64,000 nucleotides of DNA from Melanocharis versteri (Eukaryota; Chordata; Aves; Passeriformes; Melanocharitidae): contig VZTG01006663.1 in NCBI GenBank assembly GCA_013397845.1, positions 1,426,001-1,490,000 on the forward strand, read 5' to 3'. The notes under the pieces were generated by a model. The model had not been told where the DNA came from. It was given only the letters and a program-made list of their open reading frames with translations, and did no database searches. Shown here piece after piece: positions 14,000 through 27,427 of the stretch. The position numbers and the translations under genes were made by a program. How positions within the stretch are numbered: position 1 is the first letter of the stretch; every line of letters begins with the position of its first letter.

Positions 14000-15140
14000 A
14001 CCTAGAGCTGCGTCCCCCAGCCACAGTTAATGTTACCCACCTGCTCCTGTCCTTGGGATGAGTGTCCTAGTGTCCTTGTGCTGCAGCTATTAGCTCAGGG
14101 TGCTGGGAAGGCACACATGTCCAGACAGGAAGAAAGTGTGCACAGTGTGCCATTAACCTGGCCTTCAGGCAACAAATGAGACTGCCCTACCACAACACAG
14201 GACTTTACTTCAAGAAAGCCTCCTAAAGGTCAGGCCATTTGAAATGAAACCAAGCAGGAAGCTATGAACCCATGTAATTGGATTCAACTTCTTCCCTCAG
14301 GAAATAACAGATATCTTTCCACAAACCTCTGGACACACTGGGATTTTGATCCTCATTATGATCTTCCTCTGCTAAGGAACAAAGGATGACATTTGGATCC
14401 CTGCACACACCTGAAGTTTTGAGCTAAGAAAGTTGCATCAAATGATGGTGGAAGACTGCACAGACCTTCAAGTTACACGCTTTAAGAATAACATCAACTA
14501 CAAAGTGATGAGAGAGGAGGAAACCAATCCAGTGGCAAGGTTTCTAGCAAATGTTCTTTATGGTATCAATGTCCTGGCCACCCTGCTCATGATGCCCGAA
14601 GAAGCCCAGCCACCCACTAAGATGGCAAGTGTGACAAGATTGGACTAAGTAGCTCTCTCCTTACTGGTTGTCAACTCCGCACTCAGAAGAGCTCTCACCG
14701 AGAACAAGCGGAGAACCAAGGGTATAAATCCTTAGGCTTAAAGTCCTGCTCCTGCTACGGGGCAGAATGTCACATGCATTACCCTCTGTGAGAGAAGAGG
14801 TGAAGCATGTTGTGACATCAGATGCTTGCTGTCCCTTAAGGGTAGGTTGGCACACATGCTCATGACGGAATACAGCCCTTACAGTCAGCGCGTGAATGAA
14901 GCTCTCTGACAATGCCACGAAACCAGGAAGTCAACAAGAAACTAGCTAGAAAGATTCTGTGCACAGAAACATCCAAATTCACACAGTCTGTTAGCAGGAA
15001 ACAAAATGGCAAAGAACTTTCTTTGCTCTGCAGCGCACTAACCCAGAGACAGAGACCTCCTGAGACCAGGCACTGCTCCACTGTTCCACTCTGAGTCTTG
15101 AGTGTGTGCACTCTTGTGAGCAAGGAAACCACTGCATCAT
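14000..15140. other. GC-richer intronic block, possible old LTR-like repeat
   Basis: This stretch is less AT-rich than its surroundings. It has a TATA-like GGGTATAAATCC at about 14720 on the plus strand and several unrelated short open frames on both strands. The texture resembles an old retroviral LTR or another dispersed repeat, but I cannot match it to a named family or set its ends. Confidence 0.25.
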
Positions 15141-16518
15141 CACATCATCATTTTTTTTCTCTTCCCTTCCTAACCATTCCCAAGTTATGGTAAGTACATT
15201 TCCTTACCAAGGGTCTGACCTGAGGTATTTCATTACCTCTTCTGCAATCAAAAAACCCACACTGAACACCTAGATGCATTCACTTCTAAATCCTAAAGAA
15301 AATCAAAGATGTAACATCTGAACTATTCACTAATCTCTGCAGCCTCTCAAGTCAGAATTCGTTCCAAAAAGTATTGAGATATTTAGTCAATTTTTAAATA
15401 AATGGACCACAAAATAAAAAAAGAAAACAAAACAGAATAAGCAGCATGGTGTCTACCTTAGGTAAGTTTCTAGAAACTGCAACAAAATTTTAATAGAGAA
15501 CAGAGTTGACTGACATATGGATGCGTATAATACACCAGACAGAAGTAGTCAACATGCTTTTTGTGAGAGGTAATTATAGTCAAGCAAACCTCCAAGAATG
15601 GTAACAGCCATGTGGTTCATGGAAACACCACTTAAGCTATCTACAAAATTTTCGAAGTCCTTCAACAACATATCTCAAAGGAAGCTAAAACTAAACAGGC
15701 TAGGTATTTTTGAACAAATAAATAACTGGTTAAGGAAGTAAAGCAATCTGGGATAAAGACAGGCTGGCACTAATTGATTAGTTCATGGATGAAGCTAAAT
15801 GGTAGAGACCCTCAGGGATCTATACTGCTCAGTTTATTCGTAAGCAACTCAGAAAATCAGAACAACAACATTAAGAGATAGAGTCTGCTGACAGGACCAA
15901 ACCACATTCAAAGTAGAAATCAGGATTTCAGTGAAAAACTGCAGAAAGACCTACATTTTCACTGTACAACTATGTCAATGCAAAACGATGCCTAAATGCC
16001 GGGACTTTGACCTGACAAGTAACACCTGAAGAATGAATCTCTAGTTTTATAGTGGGTTGTTCGACAGAAGCATCTGCTTTATGCTTGCACTATCAAAAGG
16101 CTAATCCAATATCAAGATCAAAAGAAAACAACCCCAAAGATAATTATTCCACACGATAAATCCAGTATGCCCACAGCTTCACGTATACTGTGCTGCTGTG
16201 TTTCTGTTTTGTAAAACAAAAATAAAATAGAATGGTTAAAGATGTTAGAGAAGAGCACGAAGAGTAAGAGGTATAGGAGTAAAAGATGATGAAGACATGA
16301 GTAAATTTACGAAAAAAAAATGACAAAAGGAATTACTTAGATTCATGCAATGGAAATGGAAGAGAAAAAAGCTGTTCTTTAAACATACTTTGGGGCTTAC
16401 ACAGACATTTCTCATGATCTAAGGCTTAGATTACTTCAGAGCCTCCTCCTTCAAGCAAACTCTTCATTGGTAGAATACACACAAGTACAAGTACTGAGCC
16501 AGAACTGCCACCAAAAAA

Positions 16519-16554
16519 CCCCAACAACCCCACCCCCTCCTCCCCAAAAAACCC
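16519..16554 (-). other. G-quadruplex motif in intron 7 (minus strand)
   Basis: On the minus strand the tract reads as five G runs: GGG, then GGGG, GGGGG, GGGG and GGGG. Four of them are separated by loops of 4, 1 and 5 bases. This satisfies the usual four-run, loop-up-to-7 rule, and it is on the strand that becomes the STXBP5 pre-mRNA. Confidence 0.7.
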
Positions 16555-17250
16555 TAAAGCTGGTACTGAACAATGACGAAGCCATTTTACAGTCAACTAA
16601 ATGTAATCAAGACCAAGTTTATATTATTTTAAATGAAATACATCAACTTGCATATTATACCGAATGACTTTTCTTAATCTCCATCTTTCAAAAAGTCTAT
16701 TCTCTCAAGAACCAAGTTTTAAAGAAATGAATGCCACCTAATGTCATTGTTTTTTTAAACCTCCCCCAGTCTTATTTCAAAGAGAATTGATCTTGATCTT
16801 ATTCTACAACGAAAAGGTGTTTAGAGAAATATTGTAGTGAGACTATTTCTTTAGTGGTTTCTTCCCCTGCCCTTTCCTCTCGCAGTTCTCAGAATATGTG
16901 AGAGATTCCAAATTACAGAAATTGCTAAACCATCTTGCTTCAACTTAAGCCCTTAACACAGGTGAAAGTCACTTGATTAACAGAAAAAAGATCTAAAAGT
17001 CTAGTGAAGAAATCCAATCCATGCCACCATTCATTACTTTACAAACCTAAACTCAGTGAGGTTATTTGGTCTGAAGTTTATTATCCAAGCCCTACTGCTC
17101 TTTTACAGAAAATTTCCAGGACTTGCAATTTCAAAGAGACCTACTTATTGATCCCCTAGTGACAGAAGCAGGAGATTAAAAACAATAAAAGTCACTATCC
17201 AAGTAGTGATTTATATCCTCAGAGTAAGCAATGCAGATGAAAAATGTTAC

Positions 17251-17334
17251 CTCATCGTGTGTGTATCTGTAATCTGCCTTCTTTGACTTCAGGTCCCATA
17301 ATACCACTGTCCCAGATTCAAAGCCAATCAGAAG
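17251..17334 (-). CDS. STXBP5: STXBP5 coding exon 7
   Basis: The 84 bp (28 whole codons) encode LLIGFESGTVVLWDLKSKKA and DYRYTHDE. GTVVLWDLKSK is a WD40 blade-closing motif (blade 4). The acceptor is ATGCAG|CTTCTG and the donor GAG|GTAACA. The exon is phase 0 at both ends, so skipping it would keep the frame. YTHDE has His where I recall Tyr in mammals. Confidence 0.96.
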
Positions 17335-19698
17335 CTGCATTAATAAGAAGACACATTAATTACTTATAAGGAAAAGCAAAATGTTATCATTTGTAATGAC
17401 TGATGTTCTTGTCCCGAAAGATATGCAATGTAATACTTCATGTAGTAAATGAAAATAGCTATAAAAACAAAAATTAAACAGGTGAAGGCCTCAATGTTAG
17501 AAAGTTACTTTGTACTTGTTGTCCTAAAATTCCAGATAATATAATGGATATTCATGCAAAATTAGAAAAAAAATGAAAGCATCCTTCTGAAGATTCCTTG
17601 GAAATTGTTTTGAGTTCCAGAAAGATCAACATTAAACCCTGCTATGTGCATTCCACCCTGAGTGAAAATAAGGAGTGTTGAAAAGGAGAACTTTATTGCG
17701 CATTTTCCTCACTGGAATTCATTCTGCTTAAATTTGCTGGAAGAATACAATATTCCCCCTGAAGTTCTCAGTAAGAGTTCATTGTCTATACAGAAACTAC
17801 GTACTATAAGCTTTCTCCAGATGTTAATCACAATTGAGATAACTGGATGAAGGAACACCAGAAACATTATTGTTCATAGGAGGAAAGCTAGATAAATTAA
17901 ACTAGATAATTTCCCAAAAAATCTTTTTTTCCAGAAGCAAGATTAAAACTTTTCTGCATGGAGTGAAGACTCGCATTGTTCATAACAGTTGGTCTAACAC
18001 ATTGTTGAGTATCTAAGTGTTTTGCTTTCCTATCTTAAGTGCTACTTCTCTTAATGGAAAACGAAAAAAAAAGAACCAAACGCCAAGGCCAACATAAGGC
18101 AGTAGTAACAATCTACTGCCATTCCCAGAGGTTTTGCCTGGACAGTCTTTTCAGCATGTTAAGATTTTCAAGGTGTACAATTGTCTCCAGTACAAAAATA
18201 ACAGATCTCCTACAAGTTTACAAATAAAATATTTAATCTCTTTCAGTGCTATACAGCACTAAAATACCACAAATATTAGACATGTTTGATCGCATAAAAG
18301 CGAATATTCAATTTTTCCCATTCATGTTATATATACTATTATTTTAAATTATCTTGCCTGTCATATGCCATATATTATAATTTTTCTATTTTAACTTAAA
18401 ACATTAGAAAAACCACTGTGATTAGAAAGATAAAATCATGAACAAATTTTAAAAGCGCGTACATGGGGGATTTTTGTAATGGGTTTTTTTTTTAGTAACG
18501 CTGTAATATTTTTCTTATGAGAAATAATAAAAGCTTAAGGTCAGATTTCAAAACACTGATTGCTAGCTTCATGAATAAAACCAGTAATTTTTAAACTTTA
18601 ATTAACAATAATTAGATGTGGGTGGAATACATCAAAATAAATTGATCACTTGTGTTTCCTGAAATTACAACAGCTTCATTGCATTCATATCCTAGAGTCC
18701 ATAAGCCTGGAATGTGATTCAAACCTAATTCTACAGAGAAATCCATTAGTTATGCACTTACTGCAGTGAGCTTCACACTAATGAAAAAACCTCTACTCAT
18801 TAAATTCTCTGCTGGACTGAAACCTCAGGTGTTTAGGATACAAGCTGATAACTAGCTAAAACTTTCAAACCACTGCTCAGACAATAGGATCATTCCCTCT
18901 CTCCAATTTAATCTACTACTGACATGAAAGACACAAAGTAGATGAAAAAATATTTCTCCTGCATATGCAGAACACAAGTAAGCAAAATAGTATATGTCAC
19001 AGGACAAAGACTCCTGTCTTGCAAGGGCTTCAAGAATACGTGCTGTAGAACCTTCCGTCAAGATGAACATGTTAATACTATCTCATAAGAATGAAAATAT
19101 AAGTCTAATACATAAATCTATCTCACATATTTTGGTTTACTTTTCTGAAGTATCTTGTTGTTCTGTAGGCCAATTTCATTAGCAAAAAGCACCTAGTGAC
19201 TGTAAGTTGCCTAAAATGTGAGTATGAGTTAGATGTCAAATTCCACAAAACCCATCTCAGATTAGTTAATCTAAAGACAAAGTACATCTAAATAAATATG
19301 CTATTTTACAACTTTAAAATGTTTATTTATATAACACCCAAGAGCATGATAAAGTGGAATTCATTTCCATCACACTTTCAGCACTCTAGTTATGATTGGT
19401 GGTTTTATTTTAACATCATCATTTTTATCACCCTAAGTAAAATTCTTTGCTTTTATTTCCAGAAGTTTTGCAGCTAATAATTTTCATCTGTGATTTCAAA
19501 TGTTTCTGATTACAAGACGAATTATTCCAGTAATGTGTCCTACAGTCATGTCTGTACCTTGCTTTGTATTATTTTCAGGGCCTAAAACCTTTGTTGTCCT
19601 CATATACTTAATCCTTCCTTAAATAGCAGCGGTATCTGTATTTTTTAAAAGTCTTGCTTAGAAAACAGCGTATTGAAGAGTTTTTAAACATATCCTAC
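17335..19698 (-). other. STXBP5 intron 6 (2.4 kb)
   Basis: This is an AT-rich intron between exons 6 and 7, with donor GTAGGA and acceptor ATGCAG. I recognise no repeat, exon or RNA gene in it. Confidence 0.8.
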
Positions 19699-19762
19699 CT
19701 TTCCTTCATCCATTGGATTATCACTAATGTGGACAACAGGTCCTGGGTGAGATTTGGATGAC
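19699..19762 (-). CDS. STXBP5: STXBP5 coding exon 6
   Basis: The 64 bp encode the last base of Leu, then SSKSHPGPVVHISDNPMDEG and K. This is the loop and strand between blades 3 and 4; the HPGPVVHISDNP block is typical of tomosyn. The acceptor is TTTTAG|GTCATC and the donor AAG|GTAGGA. It is the smallest exon in the window. Exons 4, 5 and 6 together are 300 bp, phase 0 to phase 0. Confidence 0.95.
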
Positions 19763-20845
19763 CTAAAATAGAAATATTTTCATTTAAAAAAATTGTCCCC
19801 TGCCCTAAATGGCATCTCAAAATGATTGGAAGTAAAACAGATTCTGCAGACACGGACTCCATGTAAGCAAGCTGGGACATTTCAAAATGGAATTACTTTT
19901 ACTTTTATCTTCAAGCCCACAAATACTGTGTCTATTTGTAGACACTTAGTTTCTGTCTTAAGGAAAGACATATACTGCCTCTCAACAAAAAAATTACCAT
20001 TAGCTTTAGAAATTTTACCTTAGCATCCTTTGTTACAAAATTGACACTGTTGGATAAAATGTTTTCTTTTACACTGGAAAACAGGTTTTGCCACTATTCA
20101 TAAACTGCCCAAGATGGCCATTGTTACAGTAACACAGAATTAACCCTTCATGTTGACTCCTTGCTATCAAGGAAGATGGACTAAGAAAGAGCTGTGTTTG
20201 CTTTAACACCCTTTGGCAAGTGATGGACTTCACATATTTTTGAAAGACGTACTGGGAACAAAACACCAGCCCAGGAAGAGCAGCACACAACCACATCTTT
20301 TCCCCCACAAACCACTGTATTTGTACATACAATTTTAACATTAAAAAAAGGAGGTGCAGTGAAAATAGCTATAAAATGTATTTTGCTCTTGGAATACATT
20401 TATTTAAATCTGCATTTCAAAAAGTCACTTCCAACTCAGAATACATCAGCCCTCTTAAAAAATGTTTTATCTTTACACTTTGGTCTTTAATCCCAAACTG
20501 AAGAAGTGACATATCTGTCCAAGTACCAGCCACACTATATTTTAGTATATATTATTTTTTCTTCTATTTTATCCCCACACGTAGTGATTTTTACATCTAT
20601 TTCTATATTGTCCATTTTGTCTATTTCCATGTCTATCCCAGGAACTATAATAAAATACTGCTAATAGGCAGAAACATGTATTAATATTAGCACATCACAT
20701 TCTTGAAAACAGAAAGTATTTACATAACTATGTACTTTGATAGTGTATGTAGTGCAGTAAAATGAATATGGAGGCCTCTCTAGATAACAATGATATTCCT
20801 GATATCGACTGATGTTAACAACATCTGGGACACTGCTGTACTCAC
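19763..20845 (-). other. STXBP5 intron 5 (1.1 kb)
   Basis: This is a short AT-rich intron between exons 5 and 6, with donor GTGAGT and acceptor TTTTAG. No other feature was seen. Confidence 0.8.
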
Positions 20846-20980
20846 AGTTCAATGGCTTTATTCCACATGATGACGTAGCCTGAGAGAGTAAATGATTCCA
20901 CATTGACAATGTGAATGTTTCCTCTTTCGGTGCCCACATATAGCCATTTGCTTTGGAAAGGCAGATGACAAAATGTTATC
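20846..20980 (-). CDS. STXBP5: STXBP5 coding exon 5
   Basis: The 135 bp encode (R)ITFCHLPFQSKWLYVGTER, GNIHIVNVESFTLSGYVIM and WNKAIE plus two bases of Leu. This is blade 3 with the VGTERGNIHIV turn, strongly conserved in tomosyns. NIHIVNVESF favours STXBP5 over STXBP5L (NTHIVNIESF, from memory). The acceptor TTTCAG|G has a good pyrimidine tract and the donor is CT|GTGAGT. The phase is 2 in and 2 out. Confidence 0.97.
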
Positions 20981-23900
20981 CTGAAAGAGAAAGACACCAA
21001 AAAGGAATTAAAGAAATGTCTTTTTGATATCATACACTGTAAAGTCTATGCTGCCAAAAGGCAGAAATAAGGCAATAGGCAAACAGGAAGAGACAAGACA
21101 AGTTTGAGGTAAAGTAGAAAAGCCAGTACATGGCCAAAGTAAGAGAGGAACAATGGAGAACCTCAGGCTAAACAAAAAAATAGAAAGCAAGGTATTCTAA
21201 AAGTCATAAATCACTCAAATTAAAAAAAAAATACAGTCACCTTTAAAAATTATCATACTGAATGTATTTGATCAAGATTGCTGTCATGTGAAACTTAAAA
21301 TACAATATTCCTATAGTCTATGAATCTCCCTTTGGAATCTATCTACCTTCAAGTTTTAAAGAACAAAGGATTTTAAAAGTTGTCATATGCAGATAAAGCT
21401 GGTTTCAAGTAAGGAGACAAAGACAAAAGACAAAACTCAAGAAAAGTAAGTTTACATGTAATCCAAATAAAGCTCTAAAGAACAAACTTTAGAAAAATCC
21501 TAAACAACTATAAAAGTAATTTTAAAAGTGGTTGAAATTTCAGGCTGTTACTTTACTTCAATCATGTTTTAATTTTCTGCCTTACAGCTTTTTCTTCTGC
21601 AAGAAGAGAGTACCTGCCCAAGATTCAACAGCTAACAGCTGTGTGTACTAGCAGAGTAGCTCCAGCACAAATTGTAGTGTTTGAAAACCTGATTATTTCT
21701 GCCCCCTTGGGTCCTGATTATTGTTGACTATTTCTTCAAGATAAGGAAATAATGTCTGCATGAACCGACAGAATGCTAACTCGAAATTGGAGTCTAGAAA
21801 CTTTCTGGAATCTCTAAACCATTTTAATCTGACAGGGTCTGACATTGAAAGAAATTGCCAAATTACTTAGCTATCAAACTTGGGCTTTCAGAAACGCTTC
21901 AGTGATAAGGTAAAACAATTATTCAACAAGAATTTGTTCTGTTGGCTCTAATCCTTAGCTTTACTTTTTTTTTTTGTTCTTGTTTTCTCCCAATTGGGTT
22001 GCTTATTGCCAAATCCATGCATCACTTCACAAGCCTGTTAAGTATTTAAGCAAAGAACAGCTTTAGAGCCTTTGCATTAGATGCTGCATATACACACCAA
22101 CTTGAGCTGAAGGGAAAGGTTAACAGCAGCAAAGAGAGAAATTGTGATGGCTGAAGAGACGTTAATTTGCACTGCAGCTTTCAAAAGTTAAAGCTTCTGT
22201 AGTGATATTACCTAGATTCAGAAGCATATCATTTTTGGACTTTATCACTTATTGCTTCCCAATTAGGAAACAGACTTTGCTCAAGCAAATATCTAACCCA
22301 TCTGCTTTCCAACTCAATTTCTTGTTCTTGAATATTTATGCCAAAAGGCTGCACTAACTTTTTCATTGATGTTTGACAGAAAAAAAATACTACATACATG
22401 ACTTAAAATGCTCTTCCAACTCAACTTGCAGAGGTTGTAACACATTTAACTAAGCACACTAATCTGCAAACACCACAGGTTGAAGACTTGTGTTTCCCTT
22501 GAAGAAAAATATTTTAATGGAAGCTAAATCACATCCATTGGTACACGTTCTTCCTAGGCAGGCAGTTACTGTACATAAAGATACAGCATAAACATAAACC
22601 TTCAGCACTCTGCAACACCACAGCGGCTTTTTGTGCCAGCACTCCCCGTGCCAGAAGCAGCTGGCAACCACATCCATTGGATCCAAACTCATGGCCTAGC
22701 AGCCAGAAAAAATAATCAGTAGCAGGGTTGTAGGCTTGTCTTGATTAGCAAGTTAATATTGTTAATTACAATTGTCCAACACTTTCGTTATGAAAACCAA
22801 TCTATTGCACATCATTTAAAGTGGGCAAAAATAAAAGCTGGGCCTTCAGCTTTGCTATAGCCCAAGGGTAACGTTTAAAGAAGCTTCTCAATATTCTTTA
22901 TACTCTTCTTGAATATGCAGGCATATTCAATTTATTGTCTCCTTTGTGCAACTGAGATTAATTTTGTCAAGAGTTAGCAAACAATGAAGTGATTCCATGC
23001 CAATAGTAAAAGAACAGAACAAGTAGCTTCACAAAATATTTACAAACTCTCAAAGGCAGGAGGCTGAAAAGACTTCAAAATTGTAAAGAATAGGTACATA
23101 ACAGAGTTCTTAACCTTATCCTTCAAAGTATTTTATCATTCTTCTACAATCAGACTTGTGTGATTTTTCTATAAACTAAAAAATATTCCTAAATCTTTTA
23201 TTTCACAGAAAAACTAGTTAAATCCAAAAGGAATGGTATGCTGATCCTGCTATGAGAATCAACATTTCTCCCTGAATGTAGTAAATGTTACTCCATTTAC
23301 AAATAAAAATCTATTTAGTATTTTATTTTCTTAATAGAAAAACTGTATGTCTTCCAACTTTCAGAAACTCAACTATATTTTAACTGAATGACTCATTTCA
23401 GACAACTGCATTTATTTCAACAATTTACAGAATAATATTTCCAACATCAAAGTTCATGAGCTGAGCTTCTCTCCTCACTGATTGAGGCTTCAACTTAAAC
23501 TACGTATATTTTAAACAAGTTTGGAAGTGTTACAGCCCTCTTAAAAACTAAAAATCAGTGAAGCTATAACTGTCTGAATGGCCAGCAGCCTTGTTTGCTC
23601 CACTGAGAACTGGACTGATGATTGGTAGGATTCAAACTCCTTTGGGAGGATGGAAATGAAAGCTTAGAGTCTTCTTGGTAGTGATGCAATACTTGCTTAT
23701 TTGACACCTGGCCATGGAGACCATTTTTTTTTTCCTGGAAAAAGGCAGATTTTTCTTCCAGAAACCTACCTTTTTGCCACAAGATTAGAATATACTTAAT
23801 CCATAATGTATTTTAAGATCAACAGAAGCAGAATTGGCCATATAATCCTCTAGCCATTTCTACAACTCAAGCACTTTTCCCTCTCTCTCCCTAACCACAA

Positions 23901-26900
23901 ATGGATATATACATAAAAGTGAAAAATATAATCAATTGCTGGGAACACATCAAAAAGACTACAGATGAAAAAATTTTGTACTAGTCTTTCTTGCACACAA
24001 ACCCGAACTGCACAAAAACAACGTAGCACTCAAAAGCAGACTGCCATGCTTTTCTCCTGTAGCAAGCCATTCTGCCCAAAAATACTAAAATAGAAGCATC
24101 TTTGATTTAAAATAGTCCAGTTTTGGGCATCTAAAGAGACAGCCTGGGATTGTCTGAGCCAGCAGCCACAGAAAACAGGCTTCTGTAGGCAGTTCTTTCA
24201 TGGCACAACAGATTCCTCATGTTGTCTCCAAGGCAATTTCAGCTGCCTCAGTAAGTGTAGTACATTTTCTGAAACAGACCAAAATTCTAGCATAAACCAG
24301 TACTGGGCACAGCATGTCAATTCAAATATTTCATTTTCCCATATCTTCACAAAGAGAAAGGTCCCTTCATAGAAAAAAAATGCTTTAAGGAGATTTATTT
24401 TTTCAATGTGAAATCAACAGCAAGATTTTAGTATAAACTAACATCACCACTAAAATGAAGCACTGTTATACAACCCCAAAGCAGTCAGGGTAGTTTGAAA
24501 TTCTCCTGCAGCTGTAATTTACCATAAGCACAAAATCTTCCTCTTCACCCCATACACATTTGCAAAGTCGCTCCTTCCCCACCCCTCAAAAAAGAAAAAA
24601 ATACAAAACCAAGATTTTTCTTTCTTGCAAAATGAATTTGTAAGAGTTGAACCAATAGTTCAAGAAAACAAAATTATAAATATAAAATATTTACTGTTCT
24701 TACACTAATTAAAATTAATTTGGGATATTGCTTATGGGAGAGTCTTAGCAATGACAGGAGAATCTTCAATAAGCTGTTTGTAAACCTGCTGAAAGGATTC
24801 CCTTTCTTAACTGCAGACCATGTATCTTTTCCGATAATCTGTCAAAGCTATTTAAAAAAATCTTAATTATTGCTGTTTCACAACATATATCAAAACAATT
24901 ATTACAGCAAGTGATAATGCTCCCTACAAGAATTTAATAACAGAAATATTAAAGAACACAACTTATTATATAAATACTTTATTCAAAGAATCAGTTTTTT
25001 TAAGAGGAAATATTAAGGAAAAATGGCAGGCTGTTATCTTGACTGTATTATTATGACAGCAGAAATCCTTCTAAATTAATCTTTAACTTTTCCTAGTCTA
25101 CTTCATAATGAAGCATTATACATTCTTCAGAATTTTTCAATGCTTTAACAAAGCACAGTGACAAATACTTTGAAGTATGACAAACACTGATAACAGGTTT
25201 TATTAAGTCACTAAAATATTTCTAGTGTCTCAGGCTATCATTATAGGTCTGCAGTAACTGTAAGTACACAGCTGCTCAGATCATTATTGTATAGGCAAAA
25301 TAAAAGCAAGAGATTAAGCTATCAAAGCTTTACCCTCAACCTTTCACATATGAGATAGCACCATGTAAAATTCAGAAGCTGAGAAGTTTAATTCTGATGT
25401 TAGTGTAGACCCCACATCCATGGACTCTTGTCAAAGTCTTCCACAGGCTTAAAAAGTCACAAGCCAGTGTCAAAATGACATACTGATGGAAGAAAACAGT
25501 GACTTTGATACTGCCTGGCTGCTGCAAAAGGGCTTTTTTCCACATCTGATAACTTCAATAAGCTTAAAACATCTACCTGTACAAAAAAGGCCTCAAAGAC
25601 CAGAAGGCATATGCAGAGGAAGAAATCCTCTTCAATGCATCCCAAAAACGTCCCACCAAAAGAACATGTGGGTAAATGCAGTATATCATAGGAACTGAAC
25701 AGGGTACTTCAATTCCATTTATATCCCACAACAGCACTCCAAATGGTGCTTTCCCAAATATACTGACTTGAACGGCTGCCTATGTTCAGTATTTGAGTTG
25801 TGGTAGACACCAGTGGTGCCAAGATGAGGTAAGCATGTGTCAGAGCAAGATACTTAAGCATCTTGGGATGAAAACAGTAACAAGACCGTTGGCATGTCAG
25901 ACACACCAAGAGGAGGAGTTCACAAATACATAGTGCACAGTATTTCATCAGCGGTAAGGAAGTTTCAGATTTTTTGAGTGTTTTGTGTAAATTCTTTCAA
26001 TACTGAAAAATTCTCTTAGTTTTCAAATCAGTTGCCTCAAAAAGGCATCTGGAGAGTCACAAACTCTAACTGAAGAAAAAAACTGGCCATGTCAGAGATG
26101 TAGCCCTACCACACGAGACAGAAAAATTATTCCTATCACTGATGGAGAAGCCTGTCACTTAGGCAGAACTTAAAGACTAGAGGTCAAATTCTGCCCAAAG
26201 ACATGGAAGTTGGCCATTATATGCCTCATATCACAGTGAAAAAAATAGTTAACAGGGCAACTGAGGCAATTAAAAAATGATTTCTCAGAAGTTTGAAATT
26301 TCTGAGTGACAGGACCCAGCATTTTGGATCTGCCTCAGTGCTAAAGGCAGCAGAAGGCAACAGATGCAACTGCAGTTCCATCAACCACACGGACATGCGG
26401 AACTCCGCATGCATGCATGGCCTCAAGGAAACATTTTTCAGAGGAATCTGATCCTTGTGAAAGAAACATTCGCATAGATGGCAGACCCAGAGAGACAATA
26501 AGTTCATTTTCTTCTGCTGGTTTCTTGACACAAGATCAAACTCCTAATTACATGTCCTAGTGAATCACCACTGAGTCAAAATTTTAAGTTCACTAGGTAA
26601 AAGGCTTTACATTACACCGTGAAGGCATGCAGAGCCAGTGATCATTTCCTCTCACTCTGAAGAAAGTCACTCAAAAAAGTGTGAAAAAAAGAAAACAAAG
26701 CCCAAACCAAAAACTTAGTTACGTGTGAAAAATGAACCAAAACCCCATAAATAATGTCTATCATCCCCTGCTCTCAAAGGCAAGACAACCTGTATGTCCT
26801 TCTGCTATCCACAAAGTGGCAGAATTGGTCAGTTTATAAATTCAAGGTGGAAGAAAACTCCCAAGTCTGCTAAGGCACAGGCTGAGTACAAAGTTACAGC

Positions 26901-27386
26901 ATCTAACAAGGTAACATATATGCCAATAGAAGTTTAAAGTCTTATTATTAATAAGTAAATACAAGTGGGATTTTCCACTCTCTGTCAACAGTGTTCCAAA
27001 CACAATGCTAAAGTTGCTGTTTACAGCAAGATACAAAGCCAAAGATATTTTAAGCATAATTTTGTAACTCTGAATTATGCAGTCTCATGTTGAGGAAAAC
27101 TATTTAAATCCCACAGCACAGAAGTTGACATATTAAAAATTAAACTGCTATCAAGGCATTCAGAGATCGATATGCAGAGCACTCACATAAACACTCAGTT
27201 CTATTTTTATGCCATTCTTGCTTTGTGACTTACCATAAAAACAAAACTTTCTTTTGGCATTAGAACAGGGAATGTCAGCTCAGGAAGGACGTAAGTCTCA
27301 GATAATACAACAAATTTTTCATATTTGTACAAAAAGCTGGTTTGCTTTGGCTGGCAAAGGAGCCTCAAATTCGTCATCCCATGCTA

Positions 27387-27427
27387 CTTTTTCTTTTTTT
27401 TTTTCTTTTTTTTTTTCTTTTTTTTTA
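27387..27427. repeat. T-rich (CT9-11) simple repeat
   Basis: Runs of about 8-12 T are separated by single C. This is a simple-sequence tract, likely length-variable. No retrogene body lies next to it. Confidence 0.85.

Larger units (their letters stand above)
8321..17250 (-). other. STXBP5 intron 7 (8.9 kb)
   Basis: The intron is bounded by donor GTAACA at 17250 and acceptor CATAG at 8321. It holds a deleted ERVL LTR (12372-12624), a less AT-rich block of unknown origin (about 14000-15140) and a C-rich tract (16519-16554) that forms G runs on the transcribed-sense strand. The rest is AT-rich with no recognised feature. Confidence 0.75.

Noticed and set aside
27387..27427. Possible poly-A tail of a processed pseudogene on the minus strand
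   Set aside because: No recognisable gene body lies next to it. It is better explained as a simple repeat.
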